Assembly: GCA_036384655.1 (NCBI GenBank)
Contig: DASVLX010000101.1
Span: forward strand, 1 to 63,077
DNA from: DASVLX01 sp036384655
Lineage (GTDB): Bacteria; Actinomycetota; Actinomycetes; Mycobacteriales; Pseudonocardiaceae
Length of the DNA stretch: 63,077 bases
Reading direction: 5' to 3'
The notes below the pieces were generated by a model, which was not told where the DNA came from, did not search any database, and saw only the letters and a list, made by a program, of their open reading frames with translations. The position numbers and the translations under genes were made by a program. Shown here in pieces: positions 40,936-49,113 of the stretch (positions are counted from its first letter, which is position 1; each line of letters begins with the position of its first letter).

Positions 40936-42305
40936 CAGCCGATCACCGGTGGAACCGTCGGAGTGTCCACGCTGAAGAAGCCGTCGTTGTCGTTCTTCTC
41001 CATGAACTTGGTGAAGTGTTCCTCGTCCTCGTCGTCATTGCCGCGCGCGCCCATCGGGCCACCGGCCATGCCCGCACCGCTGCCCGCCTTCGCCTCGGCC
41101 GCACCCATCTGCATCGCCGACCGCTCCGCGGCGGCGGCACCCGGTGTGGCGCCACTGCGCGCTCCGGCACCCGAACCCGAGCCGGCGGCACTGCCGACGG
41201 AGCCTGCCGAACCACCGGCCGAGCCGCCATACGAACCACTCGCGGAGCCGCCATAACCACGGCCGGCGGAATAGGTGTCCTCACCACCGGCGAAACCACC
41301 GCCACCCACCGCCATCGGCGGCATCATGCCGGCCGCGGCGGCCGCGTCCTGGCTGTTCTGCGAACCGCTCGACCAACCGCCCGGTTCACCGACGCCATAA
41401 CCGCCACCGGCACCGCCGGACCCGCCAGAGCCGGCCGTGCTCGTGCCACCGGTCGACACGCCCGAAACCGGGCCGGAGCCAACGCTGGAAGACGAACCCG
41501 ATCCCGCAGCGCCGGCGCCGGCCGGGACGGCATAGCCACCGCCGCCCGCGCCGCTTCCCACGGAATAGCTGCCGCCGGCACTGCCACCGGCACTACCGCC
41601 TCCGGAGTAGCCACCACCGCCGGATCCGACACCACCGACACCGCCGGCCGAGCCACCGCCACCGGTGGAACCGCCACCCGAAGATCCCGAGCCGTCGCCC
41701 GTCGACGTTGCGTTCTGATCGAACTGCGGCATCGGCGAGGTCGCGTCCAGCGTGCTGTCGTACTGCTGAGCCACCTGAACCTGAGCGGCCTTGGCGTCGG
41801 ACGCCGCCTGCTTCTGGTTCTCATAGTTGTCATAGGCGGCCTTGGGTCCCTGGGTGAACGCCTGACCGACCGCGCCCCAGAAACTCGGCTCCTGCACCGG
41901 CTGCGGCACCTCGGCGCGCGCCGTCGACAACGCATCACTCTGCGTCTGGACCTGTAGTGACGCCGCATTCGACCCGCCAGCCAATGTCCCATGCCACGCG
42001 ACGATCCCCTTGGCCGACTCCATCGCGCTGTCCGCCGCCGTGCCCGTCCAGTTCTGTTGGGCGGTCTGCATGGCCGTCACGATCTGGTCGCCGATATCGG
42101 ACAGAGCGGCACTCACGGTCTTGAAGTCATCTGACTGATTCTGTACCGCGCCAGGACTTGCTTCCTCCTGGAACATGTTGTACAGCTCATCCTGGCTGTA
42201 GCCGTCGAAGAGTGTGTTCGGCAAGCCCGGCCCGGGCTGCATGGCCACATTCGTCTGAGCCTGCGTTAGCTGCGCCTGTGCGTCCGCAGCATCACCCGAT
42301 GACAT
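40935..42305 (-). CDS. PPE/WXG-like type VII secretion substrate with Gly/Ser-rich tail
   Basis: 456 residues, GGGAGG before the ATG. N-terminal helical domain of about 180 residues (YSQDELYNMFQEEASPGAVQ, LSDIGDQIVTAMQTAQQNWTGTAADSAMES, containing NWTG where WxG is expected), then about 250 residues dominated by Gly, Ser, Ala and Thr with no fold visible, and an acidic end (GNDDEDEEHFTKFMEKNDNDG). Typical of PPE-like proteins outside mycobacteria. Probably secreted by an ESX system encoded elsewhere. Confidence 0.82.
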   Translation of the reverse strand: MSSGDAADAQAQLTQAQTNVAMQPGPGLPNTLFDGYSQDELYNMFQEEASPGAVQNQSDDFKTVSAALSDIGDQIVTAMQTAQQNWTGTAADSAMESAKGIVAWHGTLAGGSNAASLQVQTQSDALSTARAEVPQPVQEPSFWGAVGQAFTQGPKAAYDNYENQKQAASDAKAAQVQVAQQYDSTLDATSPMPQFDQNATSTGDGSGSSGGGSTGGGGSAGGVGGVGSGGGGYSGGGSAGGSAGGSYSVGSGAGGGGYAVPAGAGAAGSGSSSSVGSGPVSGVSTGGTSTAGSGGSGGAGGGYGVGEPGGWSSGSQNSQDAAAAAGMMPPMAVGGGGFAGGEDTYSAGRGYGGSASGSYGGSAGGSAGSVGSAAGSGSGAGARSGATPGAAAAERSAMQMGAAEAKAGSGAGMAGGPMGARGNDDEDEEHFTKFMEKNDNDGFFSVDTPTVPPVIG

Positions 42306-42323
42306 GACCTTGATCCTCCCAGT

Positions 42324-42881
42324 TCAGCTCGACAGACTTGGCAACTTCGGCGCGATATCCTGCGCCGCCTGCTTGGCAATAGAGCAAGCTGCGTCGCCCC
42401 CACCTGAGAGCAACGAGACGATAATGTGAGCCCGCGACCCGCTGGTTGCCTCAATCGCGAGGTCACAACCTCCTACGGGGTCCAGCACAATCTTGCCAGG
42501 ACGGTCGGCAATCGTCACGTCATTGACGGGATTCCCCAGCCCATTCAGTTTAGAATAGAGCAGCGGTTCTAGCACGACCTGCAGATCTCCAAACTGAGCC
42601 TGGTTCCAGTCGCAACTATTCTCGGATGAATCTTCGTGGATCACTGAGCCGCTACTCTTAAATCCGAGAGCCGCAGCATGAGATTGGTCAAGAAATTCAC
42701 ACGACTTAACTGATGTGAACCATGTGTCACCGGCCGTGTTGCTCGCGGAGGTACTTGTCGAGGTCGATGTTGTGCCGGGCAGAGCGTTGTTGCCGGAGCC
42801 GCATGCGGCCAACACGGCACCCGCAGTGGCAAGCGCCGGAACCAGCACTGCCAGCCTCCACGAGAGGGCAATCTTGCTCAC
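42324..42881 (-). CDS. DUF3558 family lipoprotein (copy 1)
   Basis: 185 residues from GTG at 42881. Signal peptide LAVLVPALATAGAVLAAC with the lipobox Cys. The mature part carries the family pattern: SVKSCEFLDQS, NSCDWNQAQFGDLQVVL, VNDVTIADRPGKIV, CDLAIEATSGSRAHIIVSL, ACSIAKQAAQDIAPKLPSL. Function unknown. It stands in the ESX operon between the 176-residue protein and the PPE-like protein, with spacings of 7 and 18 bp. Confidence 0.85.
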   Translation of the reverse strand: MSKIALSWRLAVLVPALATAGAVLAACGSGNNALPGTTSTSTSTSASNTAGDTWFTSVKSCEFLDQSHAAALGFKSSGSVIHEDSSENSCDWNQAQFGDLQVVLEPLLYSKLNGLGNPVNDVTIADRPGKIVLDPVGGCDLAIEATSGSRAHIIVSLLSGGGDAACSIAKQAAQDIAPKLPSLSS

Positions 42882-42888
42882 CCGCTTT

Positions 42889-43419
42889 TCACGACCTTCC
42901 ACTAAAGGAATCCTTCTGCTGTTGCTCGACGGCCTCATAGTTTTGCTTCGCCTTGGTATAGGCATCGATCTGATCCTGATAAACACCTTTGAGCTGATCA
43001 AACGCGGTCACTAGTTGCTGGCCGATCTGCTGATTCCAAGTCGAGATAACCTTCGCCCCCGGCGTTGATCCCAACATGTATTTGTCAGCAAGCCTGACTG
43101 CAACGCCCCTGTTCTTCGCCCATTGATCTTGGGCGTATTGGAACGCTTTGATCATCGCGTCGGCGGCATCAGGGTGGATGCTGAACTTGCCGTTGTTGGC
43201 AGCATCCTTGAGTGCCTGGGCGTCTGCCGACTGCTTCTGCACCTTCTGGGCGAAAGTAGCGGCGTCCTCGGGCTTGATCGGGCCGGTGGCGGCAGCCTGG
43301 GCGGGCTGCGACGAGTCGGATGACCCCGTGAACTGACTCGCCAGCCAGTCAGCGGCCTTGCCGATGGCCGCGCCCCCCAGGGCTATCTGCGATGCCGGGT
43401 TGCTCAACGGGTCGCTCAT
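42889..43419 (-). CDS. ESX-associated helical protein (WXG100-like candidate)
   Basis: 176 residues from ATG at 43419 with GGAGGCACCACC upstream. After a flexible Ala/Ser/Pro segment it is helical (DAATFAQKVQKQSADAQALKDAANNG, DAADAMIKAFQYAQDQWAKNRGVAVRLADKY, TWNQQIGQQLVTAFDQLKGVYQDQIDAYTKAKQNYEAVEQQQKDSF). No signal peptide. First gene of the operon leading to DUF3558 lipoprotein, PPE-like and EspG genes; likely a type VII secreted protein. Family uncertain. Confidence 0.7.
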   Translation of the reverse strand: MSDPLSNPASQIALGGAAIGKAADWLASQFTGSSDSSQPAQAAATGPIKPEDAATFAQKVQKQSADAQALKDAANNGKFSIHPDAADAMIKAFQYAQDQWAKNRGVAVRLADKYMLGSTPGAKVISTWNQQIGQQLVTAFDQLKGVYQDQIDAYTKAKQNYEAVEQQQKDSFSGRS

Positions 43420-43655
43420 GGTGGTGCCTCCGTCGTGTGCCACCGTGTCGTGGATGGTGGTGACCCGACCCGCCGTGACCAGCCAGCGCAAGGTTGCGGG
43501 CCGGTCACAACCGGTGGAGCCGTGAAGAACACTACCGTGGCACGAGCCCTCAGAGGGCGCGTTTCGCAAAGAACGACAACGACGGACGGTGTGAGTAAAA
43601 CCCGGACTTATTGGACCCGCTCGACTTTCCACGTCAAGCGCCACACCCGATCGAG

Positions 43656-44195
43656 TTACTTCAGGGCCGGCAGCTTCGGGGCGATGTCCGTCGCGGCCTG
43701 CTTCGCGACCTCGCAGGCCTGATCGCCGTTGCCGACGGCGAGCGCGACGATGATGCGGGCGCGTGACCCGCTGGTCGCCTTGATCGCGAGATCACAGGTG
43801 CCCTGAGTGCCGGGCGAGATCTTGCCGGGGCGGCCGGCGATCGTGATATCCGTGACCGGGCCACCCGACGGCTTCAGGGAATCAAAGGTCTTCGCGCTCA
43901 GCTCTATACCCAGTGTGCTGTACGCACCCTGATCCCATTCGCAACTGTTCTCCGTCGAGTCATTCGCCGTCACATAACCTTGGACGGTGTAGCCCAGTGG
44001 CTTGAGCTGACTCTGGTCCAGCAGATCACAGGACTTGATCGACGTGTACCAGGACGTGTCGGCCGGTGATGCGCTTGTGGCCGTCGACGTCCCGGACGGC
44101 GTGCTGGCGCCGGAGCACGCAACCAGCACGCTGCCAGTGGCGGCGACAGCCGCTACCAACACCATCAGCTTCCCCGAGAGCTCGACCTTGCTCAC
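43656..44195 (-). CDS. DUF3558 family lipoprotein (copy 2)
   Basis: 179 residues from GTG at 44195; an ATG at 44222 would add nine residues (MARKAGEDW), and similar RKAGED-like sequence precedes the other copies, so the start is unsure. Lipobox LVAC. Family pattern SIKSCDLLDQSQLKPLGY, ENSCEWDQG, VTDITIAGRPGKIS, CDLAIKATSGSRARIIVAL, ACEVAKQAATDIAPKLPAL. Stand-alone, about 100 bp from the next copy. Confidence 0.85.
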   Translation of the reverse strand: MSKVELSGKLMVLVAAVAATGSVLVACSGASTPSGTSTATSASPADTSWYTSIKSCDLLDQSQLKPLGYTVQGYVTANDSTENSCEWDQGAYSTLGIELSAKTFDSLKPSGGPVTDITIAGRPGKISPGTQGTCDLAIKATSGSRARIIVALAVGNGDQACEVAKQAATDIAPKLPALK

Positions 44196-44303
44196 CCAGT
44201 CCTCGCCAGCCTTTCGTGCCAACCCGACAGCGCCGCTTCGCGCGGCCAGGCGGGACGCTACCGCGAGGCGACCCAGGGTGTGCGTCGGCCCGGGGCCGTA
44301 CCT

Positions 44304-44900
44304 CTACAGGCTCGGCAGCTTCGGCGCGATGTTCTGCGCCGCCTGCTTCGCGACGCTGCACGCCTTGGCCGAGCTGTCGTCCATGGACATGGCGCTCATG
44401 CCGGACATGTTCCCGCCCTGCATATTGTCCATGTAGGCGACGATGATGCGGGCCTGCGATCCGTCGGTCGCCTTCATCGTGAGCTCGCAGCTACCCATGG
44501 TGCCCTGCGCGATCTTGCCAGGGCGGCCGGCGATCGTGACATCCGTGACCTGGCTGCCCTGACCATCGAGCGAGTCGAAGCTCTTCGAGCTCAGCATGAT
44601 GCCGAGGTTGCTCCAACCGTTTTCATCCCAGGTGCAGCCGTTCTCGTTCGCGTCATTCTCACCCTCCGCGCCGCTGCTGGAGAAGCCGAGTGACTTGAGC
44701 TGACTCTGGTTCAGCAGGTCACAGGTCTTGACCGACGCGTACCACGCGTCGCCCGACGAGGCACTCGCCCCGCCGGTCGACGCACCGGACGACGTGCTGC
44801 TGCCGCTGCACGCGGCCAGCATGCCGCCCGCGGCGGTCACCGCCGCGGTCAGCACCAGCAGTTTCGTCGCCATTTTCATTGAGAGAGCAACCTCACTCAC
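44304..44900 (-). CDS. DUF3558 family lipoprotein (copy 3) with Met-rich insertion
   Basis: 198 residues from GTG at 44900 (ATG-type start at 44927 also possible). Lipobox LAAC. The family body is present, but the loop between RIIVAY and KACSVAKQ contains MDNMQGGNMSGMSAMSMDD, eight residues of Met spread over 19, where copies 1 and 2 have only a few residues. Met-rich extracytoplasmic loops often bind copper; that is a suggestion only. Confidence 0.83.
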   Translation of the reverse strand: MSEVALSMKMATKLLVLTAAVTAAGGMLAACSGSSTSSGASTGGASASSGDAWYASVKTCDLLNQSQLKSLGFSSSGAEGENDANENGCTWDENGWSNLGIMLSSKSFDSLDGQGSQVTDVTIAGRPGKIAQGTMGSCELTMKATDGSQARIIVAYMDNMQGGNMSGMSAMSMDDSSAKACSVAKQAAQNIAPKLPSL

Positions 44901-45002
44901 TGAATCCTCGCCAGCTTTCCGAAACAATTCCGATACCTTGGCTTCATAGAGCCAGGCGGGACGGTACCGCGCCGCGACCGGAATGTCTGCGGACCCCCGG
45001 CC

Positions 45003-45593
45003 CTAAAGGCTGGGCAGCTTGGGCGCGATGTCCTGCGCGATCTGCTTGGCGATGGTGCACTCCTTGTCGCCGGAGGCCGCGCCCTTGACCGTGACCACCG
45101 CGCGAGAACCGCTGCTCGCCTTGACCGAGACATCGCAGGTTCCGGTCGGGTCCTCGGTCAGCTTGCCCGGGCGGCCGGCGATGGTGACGTCCTGAAGAGG
45201 GCCGTTCGGTTCGGCGGCGATCGAATCGTAGGTCGAGGATTCCAGCACGATCCGCAGGTCAGCGAGCTGGCTCTGCGACCAGCCGCAGCTGTTGGTGGTC
45301 ATGGTGTTGGCGATCGGCGTGCCGGCGCTCTTGAACCCGGCCGCCGCGGCATCCGAGGTGGACAGCAGATCGCAGGACTTGACCGACATGAACCACATGT
45401 CGTTGCCGCCCATGCCGGCCATGCTGCTGCTCGTCATGCCGGGCATGTCGCTCATCATGCCGGCGGTCGTCGATGTCGTGGTCGACGCCGGCTGACTCGT
45501 GTCGCCGCCACCGCATGCGGCCAGCACGGTCCCCATTGCGGCAACGGCCGGAATCAGAGCCGCCATTTTGATTGAGAGCGCAATCTGTCTCAC
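45003..45593 (-). CDS. DUF3558 family lipoprotein (copy 4) with Met-rich N-terminal linker
   Basis: 196 residues from GTG at 45593. Lipobox LAAC, then a linker reading GMMSDMPGMTSSSMAGMGG before the family body (MSVKSCDLLSTSDAAAAGF, NSCGWSQSQLADLRIVL, LQDVTIAGRPGKLT, CDVSVKASSGSRAVVTVKG, ECTIAKQIAQDIAPKLPSL). The Met-rich tract is at a different place from that of copy 3, so the feature arose or moved separately. Function unknown. Confidence 0.83.
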   Translation of the reverse strand: MRQIALSIKMAALIPAVAAMGTVLAACGGGDTSQPASTTTSTTAGMMSDMPGMTSSSMAGMGGNDMWFMSVKSCDLLSTSDAAAAGFKSAGTPIANTMTTNSCGWSQSQLADLRIVLESSTYDSIAAEPNGPLQDVTIAGRPGKLTEDPTGTCDVSVKASSGSRAVVTVKGAASGDKECTIAKQIAQDIAPKLPSL

Positions 45594-45717
45594 GCTGTTC
45601 TCGCCCGCCTTTCGCAGAACCCGACGTCTCTCCGTGATCGGAGTCGGGCGGACGGTACGCCTTCGCAACGCTGCGAAGGCTCGTACAGCGACATCAACCA
45701 CAAATCGGTCAGCCGGG

Positions 45718-46251
45718 CTAACGCTGGGGATTGGTCCGGTAATGCACGAGTGCGATGGCCAGCAGGATGCCCCAGACGGCGAACAGCGGGTCCCACAGCC
45801 ATAGGTGCCAGTGCAGCGCGTACAGGTCGGCGCCGTTCGGCACCGCCATGATGCCGACGGTGACCACGAACTCCAGGGCCACGTTGATGACGCCGTAGGC
45901 GGTGAGCACGACGGCGGCCAGCCAGCCCGCGCCGAGCATCAGCCAGCGGGGAAACACCCGGCCCCAGCGTTGCACCAGGGCCAGTGCGAACACCACGCCG
46001 GCGGCCTTCATGACCGCCGCGCCCCAGGCCATCAGGAACGCGGTGACGGTGCCGGACTTGGCCATCGCGGCGATGTCGCCGCCGACCGTGTTGATGCCGA
46101 TCATGCCGCCCAACGCCCAGTAGACGCTGATGGCGGCGAAGATGCCGGCGAGCCAGGCGGCGGTGTACGCGGCCCAGGTGCGACGGCGGACGGAGGTGGC
46201 GGGCACGGCAGTATTCGACCCTGTGGTCGGCTGGCTGCTCACGGTACTCAT
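45718..46251 (-). CDS. Four-helix membrane protein (DUF3995-like)
   Basis: 177 residues, basic N-terminal 30 residues, then four predicted membrane helices (AYTAAWLAGIFAAISVYWALGG, AAVMKAAGVVFALALVQRW, WLMLGAGWLAAVVLTAYGVINV, LWDPLFAVWGILLAIALVHY). The layout recalls DUF3995. The start overlaps the SRPBCC gene stop (ATGA), so it is the last gene of the biosynthetic operon. Role unknown. Confidence 0.75.
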   Translation of the reverse strand: MSTVSSQPTTGSNTAVPATSVRRRTWAAYTAAWLAGIFAAISVYWALGGMIGINTVGGDIAAMAKSGTVTAFLMAWGAAVMKAAGVVFALALVQRWGRVFPRWLMLGAGWLAAVVLTAYGVINVALEFVVTVGIMAVPNGADLYALHWHLWLWDPLFAVWGILLAIALVHYRTNPQR

Positions 46252-46835
46252 TGTCCCGCCTTCGTCTTCGTGGCGGCGGCGCGGGCCGCGTTGAGAATGT
46301 CACGGCGTACCAGGCCACTGCCCACGCGCACGGCCAGCCAGTACAACCGGAACGACCGCCGGGTGGCCGGATCCGTTGCCAGCACCCGGGTTTCGGTGGA
46401 CAGCAGTGTCGTGCCGTCGCCGGTCTCCGTGAACAGGAAGTTCATGGCCACCTTCGTCCAGCCAGCCTCGTCGAACGCGGCGAAGGCGTCCCGGTCGCCG
46501 CGCTCGATGGTGTCCGGCCGGACCGGGGTGGTCATGGTGTAGCGGGCGATGTCGCCGAGCAGCATCTCGCGCGGCTCGTCGGCGACGAGAGTGCGCGGAG
46601 CCACGTTGTCCAGGGCGCGCGCGTCCAGGCTGGCGTCCTGCCGCTTGGCCCAGTCCGGGTCGAACCAGGCGCCCGGGCCACCGCGCAGCCGGGCCAGGCC
46701 GACGGTCAGCGGCAGGTCGCGGATGCGCATGTCGTCCACGGCCCGCCAGACCCGCGCGGGCGGTGCCGCGATCCGGGTCTCGTGGTATTCGCGCAGGTCA
46801 TAGCTGGGCAGCAGGTCGTCGAGCAGGGTGCTCAC
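46248..46835 (-). CDS. SRPBCC (START-like) family protein
   Basis: 195 residues. YHETRIAAPPARVWRAVDDMRIRDLPL is the START-like opening, MNFLFTETGDGTTLLSTETRVLATDPATRRSFRLYWLAVRVGSGLVRRDIL is the characteristic last strand and long helix. Such folds serve as polyketide cyclases, lipid or ligand carriers. It lies 11 bp after the carboxyltransferase gene in the PKS/NRPS operon; a cyclase or carrier role is possible but not shown. Confidence 0.78.
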   Translation of the reverse strand: MSTLLDDLLPSYDLREYHETRIAAPPARVWRAVDDMRIRDLPLTVGLARLRGGPGAWFDPDWAKRQDASLDARALDNVAPRTLVADEPREMLLGDIARYTMTTPVRPDTIERGDRDAFAAFDEAGWTKVAMNFLFTETGDGTTLLSTETRVLATDPATRRSFRLYWLAVRVGSGLVRRDILNAARAAATKTKAGQ

Positions 46836-46846
46836 CGGGCCTCCGA

Positions 46847-48298
46847 TCAGAGCGGGATGTTGTTGTGCCGGCCTCGGCGCGCCGGTGTGGCGGCGAACGC
46901 CTCCAACAGCCGGCGGCGGGTGTCCGCGGGCGCGATGACCTCGTCGACGACGCCGATGCCGATCGCCCGGCCGACACCGCCCGCGATGCGCTCGTGTTCC
47001 TCGGCCAACTGCTCATGCAACTGGTCGCGCTCGTGCTCTGGGGTCGCGGCGAGCCGCTTGCGGTGCAGGATGCCGACGGCCGCCTTGGCGCCCATCACCG
47101 CGACCTGGGCGTTCGGCCAGGCGAACACCGTGGTCGCGCCGAGCGCGCGGGAGTTCATCGCGATGAACGCGCCGCCGTAGGACTTGCGGGTGACCAGTGT
47201 GACGCGGGGCACCACGGCCTCCCCGAAGGCGTGCAGCAGCTTCGCGCCCCGGCGGACCACACCGTCCCATTCCTGGCCGACGCCGGGAAGATAGCCGGGC
47301 ACGTCCACGACGACCAGCAGCGGCAGGCCGAAGCTGTCACACATCCGAACGAACCGGGCGGCCTTCTCGGCGGACAGCGAGTCGAGGCAGCCGCCCTTGC
47401 GCAGCGGGTTGTTGGCGATCACGCCGATCGCGCGGCCGCCGAGCCGGCCGAGGCCGATCACCACGTTCGGCGCCCACTTGGCCTGCAGTTCCTCGAACAC
47501 CGGCCGGCCGCTGGGGTCGTGGTCGATCAGCGCCCGCAGCACCGGCTTGACGTCGTAGGCGCGCCGGGCGAGCTTCGGCAGATGCGCCGCCGGGTCGGGT
47601 GCCGGCTCGATCGAGTCCAGGTCGAGCAGATCCGGGTCGACCGGACCGCCGTCGGACAGCAGCTCGGTGATCCGCCGGGCCCTGGCGTAGGCGTCGAACT
47701 CGTCGGTGGCGACCACATGCACCACGCCGGACTTCTTGCCGTGCGCCTCGGCGCCGCCGAGTGCCTCCTGGTCGATCTGCTCGCCGGTGACCGATCGGAC
47801 CACGTCGGGTCCGGTGACGAACACCCGGCCGCGCGGCGACATGATCACCACATCGGTGAGCGCCGGGCCGTAGGCGGCGCCACCGGCCGCCGGGCCGACC
47901 ACCACGGAGACCTGCGGCACCTTGCCGGACGCCCTGATCATCGCGGCGAACACCAGCCCGACGCCGTGCAGCGCCTCCACGCCCTCGGCCAGTCGCGCGC
48001 CGCCGGAATGCCACACCCCGATCACCGGAAGCTCCTCGTCCACGGCGAGGTCGATGGCGGTCACGATCCGCTGGCAGCCGTCGATGCCCATCGCGCCGCC
48101 CATGATCGCGCCGTCGGTGCAGTAGGCGATCACGTCGATGCCGTGCACCCGGCCGCGCACGGCCAGCGTGCCGGAACGGTCCGGTTCCGCGAGCGGGATC
48201 AGCGAGTCGTGGTCGAGCAGGGCGGTGAGCCGGACCAGCGGGTCACGCGGGTCCACCGGCTCCGTTCTGGAAAGCGGCGGTTCAGTCACCGTGGTCAA
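46847..48298 (-). CDS. Acyl-CoA carboxylase carboxyltransferase (beta) subunit
   Basis: 483 residues from TTG at 48298 (GGGAGATCCCG upstream); a GTG at 48289 is the alternative. Carboxyltransferase motifs: AYCTDGAIMGGAMG, VIGVWHSGGARLAEGV, VVGPAAGGAAYGPALTDVVIM, GRAIGVIANNPLRKGGCLDSLSAEKAARFVRMCDSFGLPLLVVVDVPGYLPG, RKSYGGAFIAMNSRALGA. It would carboxylate acetyl- or propionyl-CoA with a biotin-bearing alpha subunit encoded elsewhere, supplying extender units for the neighbouring PKS. A little shorter than AccD5/PccB. Confidence 0.92.
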   Translation of the reverse strand: MTTVTEPPLSRTEPVDPRDPLVRLTALLDHDSLIPLAEPDRSGTLAVRGRVHGIDVIAYCTDGAIMGGAMGIDGCQRIVTAIDLAVDEELPVIGVWHSGGARLAEGVEALHGVGLVFAAMIRASGKVPQVSVVVGPAAGGAAYGPALTDVVIMSPRGRVFVTGPDVVRSVTGEQIDQEALGGAEAHGKKSGVVHVVATDEFDAYARARRITELLSDGGPVDPDLLDLDSIEPAPDPAAHLPKLARRAYDVKPVLRALIDHDPSGRPVFEELQAKWAPNVVIGLGRLGGRAIGVIANNPLRKGGCLDSLSAEKAARFVRMCDSFGLPLLVVVDVPGYLPGVGQEWDGVVRRGAKLLHAFGEAVVPRVTLVTRKSYGGAFIAMNSRALGATTVFAWPNAQVAVMGAKAAVGILHRKRLAATPEHERDQLHEQLAEEHERIAGGVGRAIGIGVVDEVIAPADTRRRLLEAFAATPARRGRHNNIPL

Positions 48299-48339
48299 CG
48301 GGATCTCCCAAATATCTACTGTGGACGGTGCGGCCGGGT

Positions 48340-49113
48340 TCAGCCGCAGCCGCCGGCGGTGTCCTTGTCGAAGGAACCCACCGCGGCCAGTGCGGTGGTG
48401 GGGATGCCGGCGAGCGGGTCGGCGGTCGGTGGGACCGGGTCGTTCTCATGCAGGGTCGGCTCGAAAACGGCGAGGAAGTCGGCGAGCCGGTCCAGGCCCC
48501 AGAACTTCTGGGTGCCCCACTTGAAATAGGGAACGCCGAAAACGTCGTCGTTGTAGACGTTGAGCAGGGCGTGCACACCGGCGGCGCGGATGCCCGGGTC
48601 GGACGGCGCGGTCAGCAGCGGCTCGACCGGCAGTCCGGCGTCCTCCAGCACCGGGCGCAGCACGTCGACCTCGCAGATGTCCTCGCCGCGCTCCCAGCGA
48701 GCCCTGGTGACCGCCTGGTAGAACTCCCGCTGCACGCCGAGCTGCTTGGCCTTGATCCAGGCCAGATGCGGCAGCTCCCACCACGGATCGATGTCCACCG
48801 GCCACTTCATCTGATAGCCGAACTTGGCGGCCAGCCGCTTGGTGTCGTTGAGGATGTAGAGGTGCTTGGCCTTGCTCATCTGGACGTAGTGGAAAACGCC
48901 GCCCAGTTCCTCCAGGGCCTTCGCGGATTCGGCGTCCGGCTCGAAGAACGGAATGTACTCGATGTGCTCGTCGGCGTTGGGAATGCGTTCCTCCAACTGC
49001 CGGACGGCCATCCAACTGAACGGGCTGCGGAGCGAGAAGTACAGCCGCGGCCTGCGCCTGACCCGCTTCTTCCTGGCTGGTGCCGTCGGTGTCGATGTCA
49101 CCGTCGTGGTCAT
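48340..49113 (-). CDS. DsbA-fold oxidoreductase/isomerase-like protein
   Basis: 257 residues from ATG at 49113 (ATGA overlap). RLYFSLRSPFSWMAVRQLEERIP is the opening of the DsbA/2-hydroxychromene-2-carboxylate isomerase family, with Ser in place of a CxxC; the cis-Pro region FGVPYFKWGTQKFWGLDRL is near 200-218. It ends in GGCG. Without CxxC it is probably an isomerase-like protein. DsbA-fold proteins have been described in clusters for cinnamoyl-type side chains, where they act on polyene intermediates; that parallel is from memory. Confidence 0.75.
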   Translation of the reverse strand: MTTTVTSTPTAPARKKRVRRRPRLYFSLRSPFSWMAVRQLEERIPNADEHIEYIPFFEPDAESAKALEELGGVFHYVQMSKAKHLYILNDTKRLAAKFGYQMKWPVDIDPWWELPHLAWIKAKQLGVQREFYQAVTRARWERGEDICEVDVLRPVLEDAGLPVEPLLTAPSDPGIRAAGVHALLNVYNDDVFGVPYFKWGTQKFWGLDRLADFLAVFEPTLHENDPVPPTADPLAGIPTTALAAVGSFDKDTAGGCG

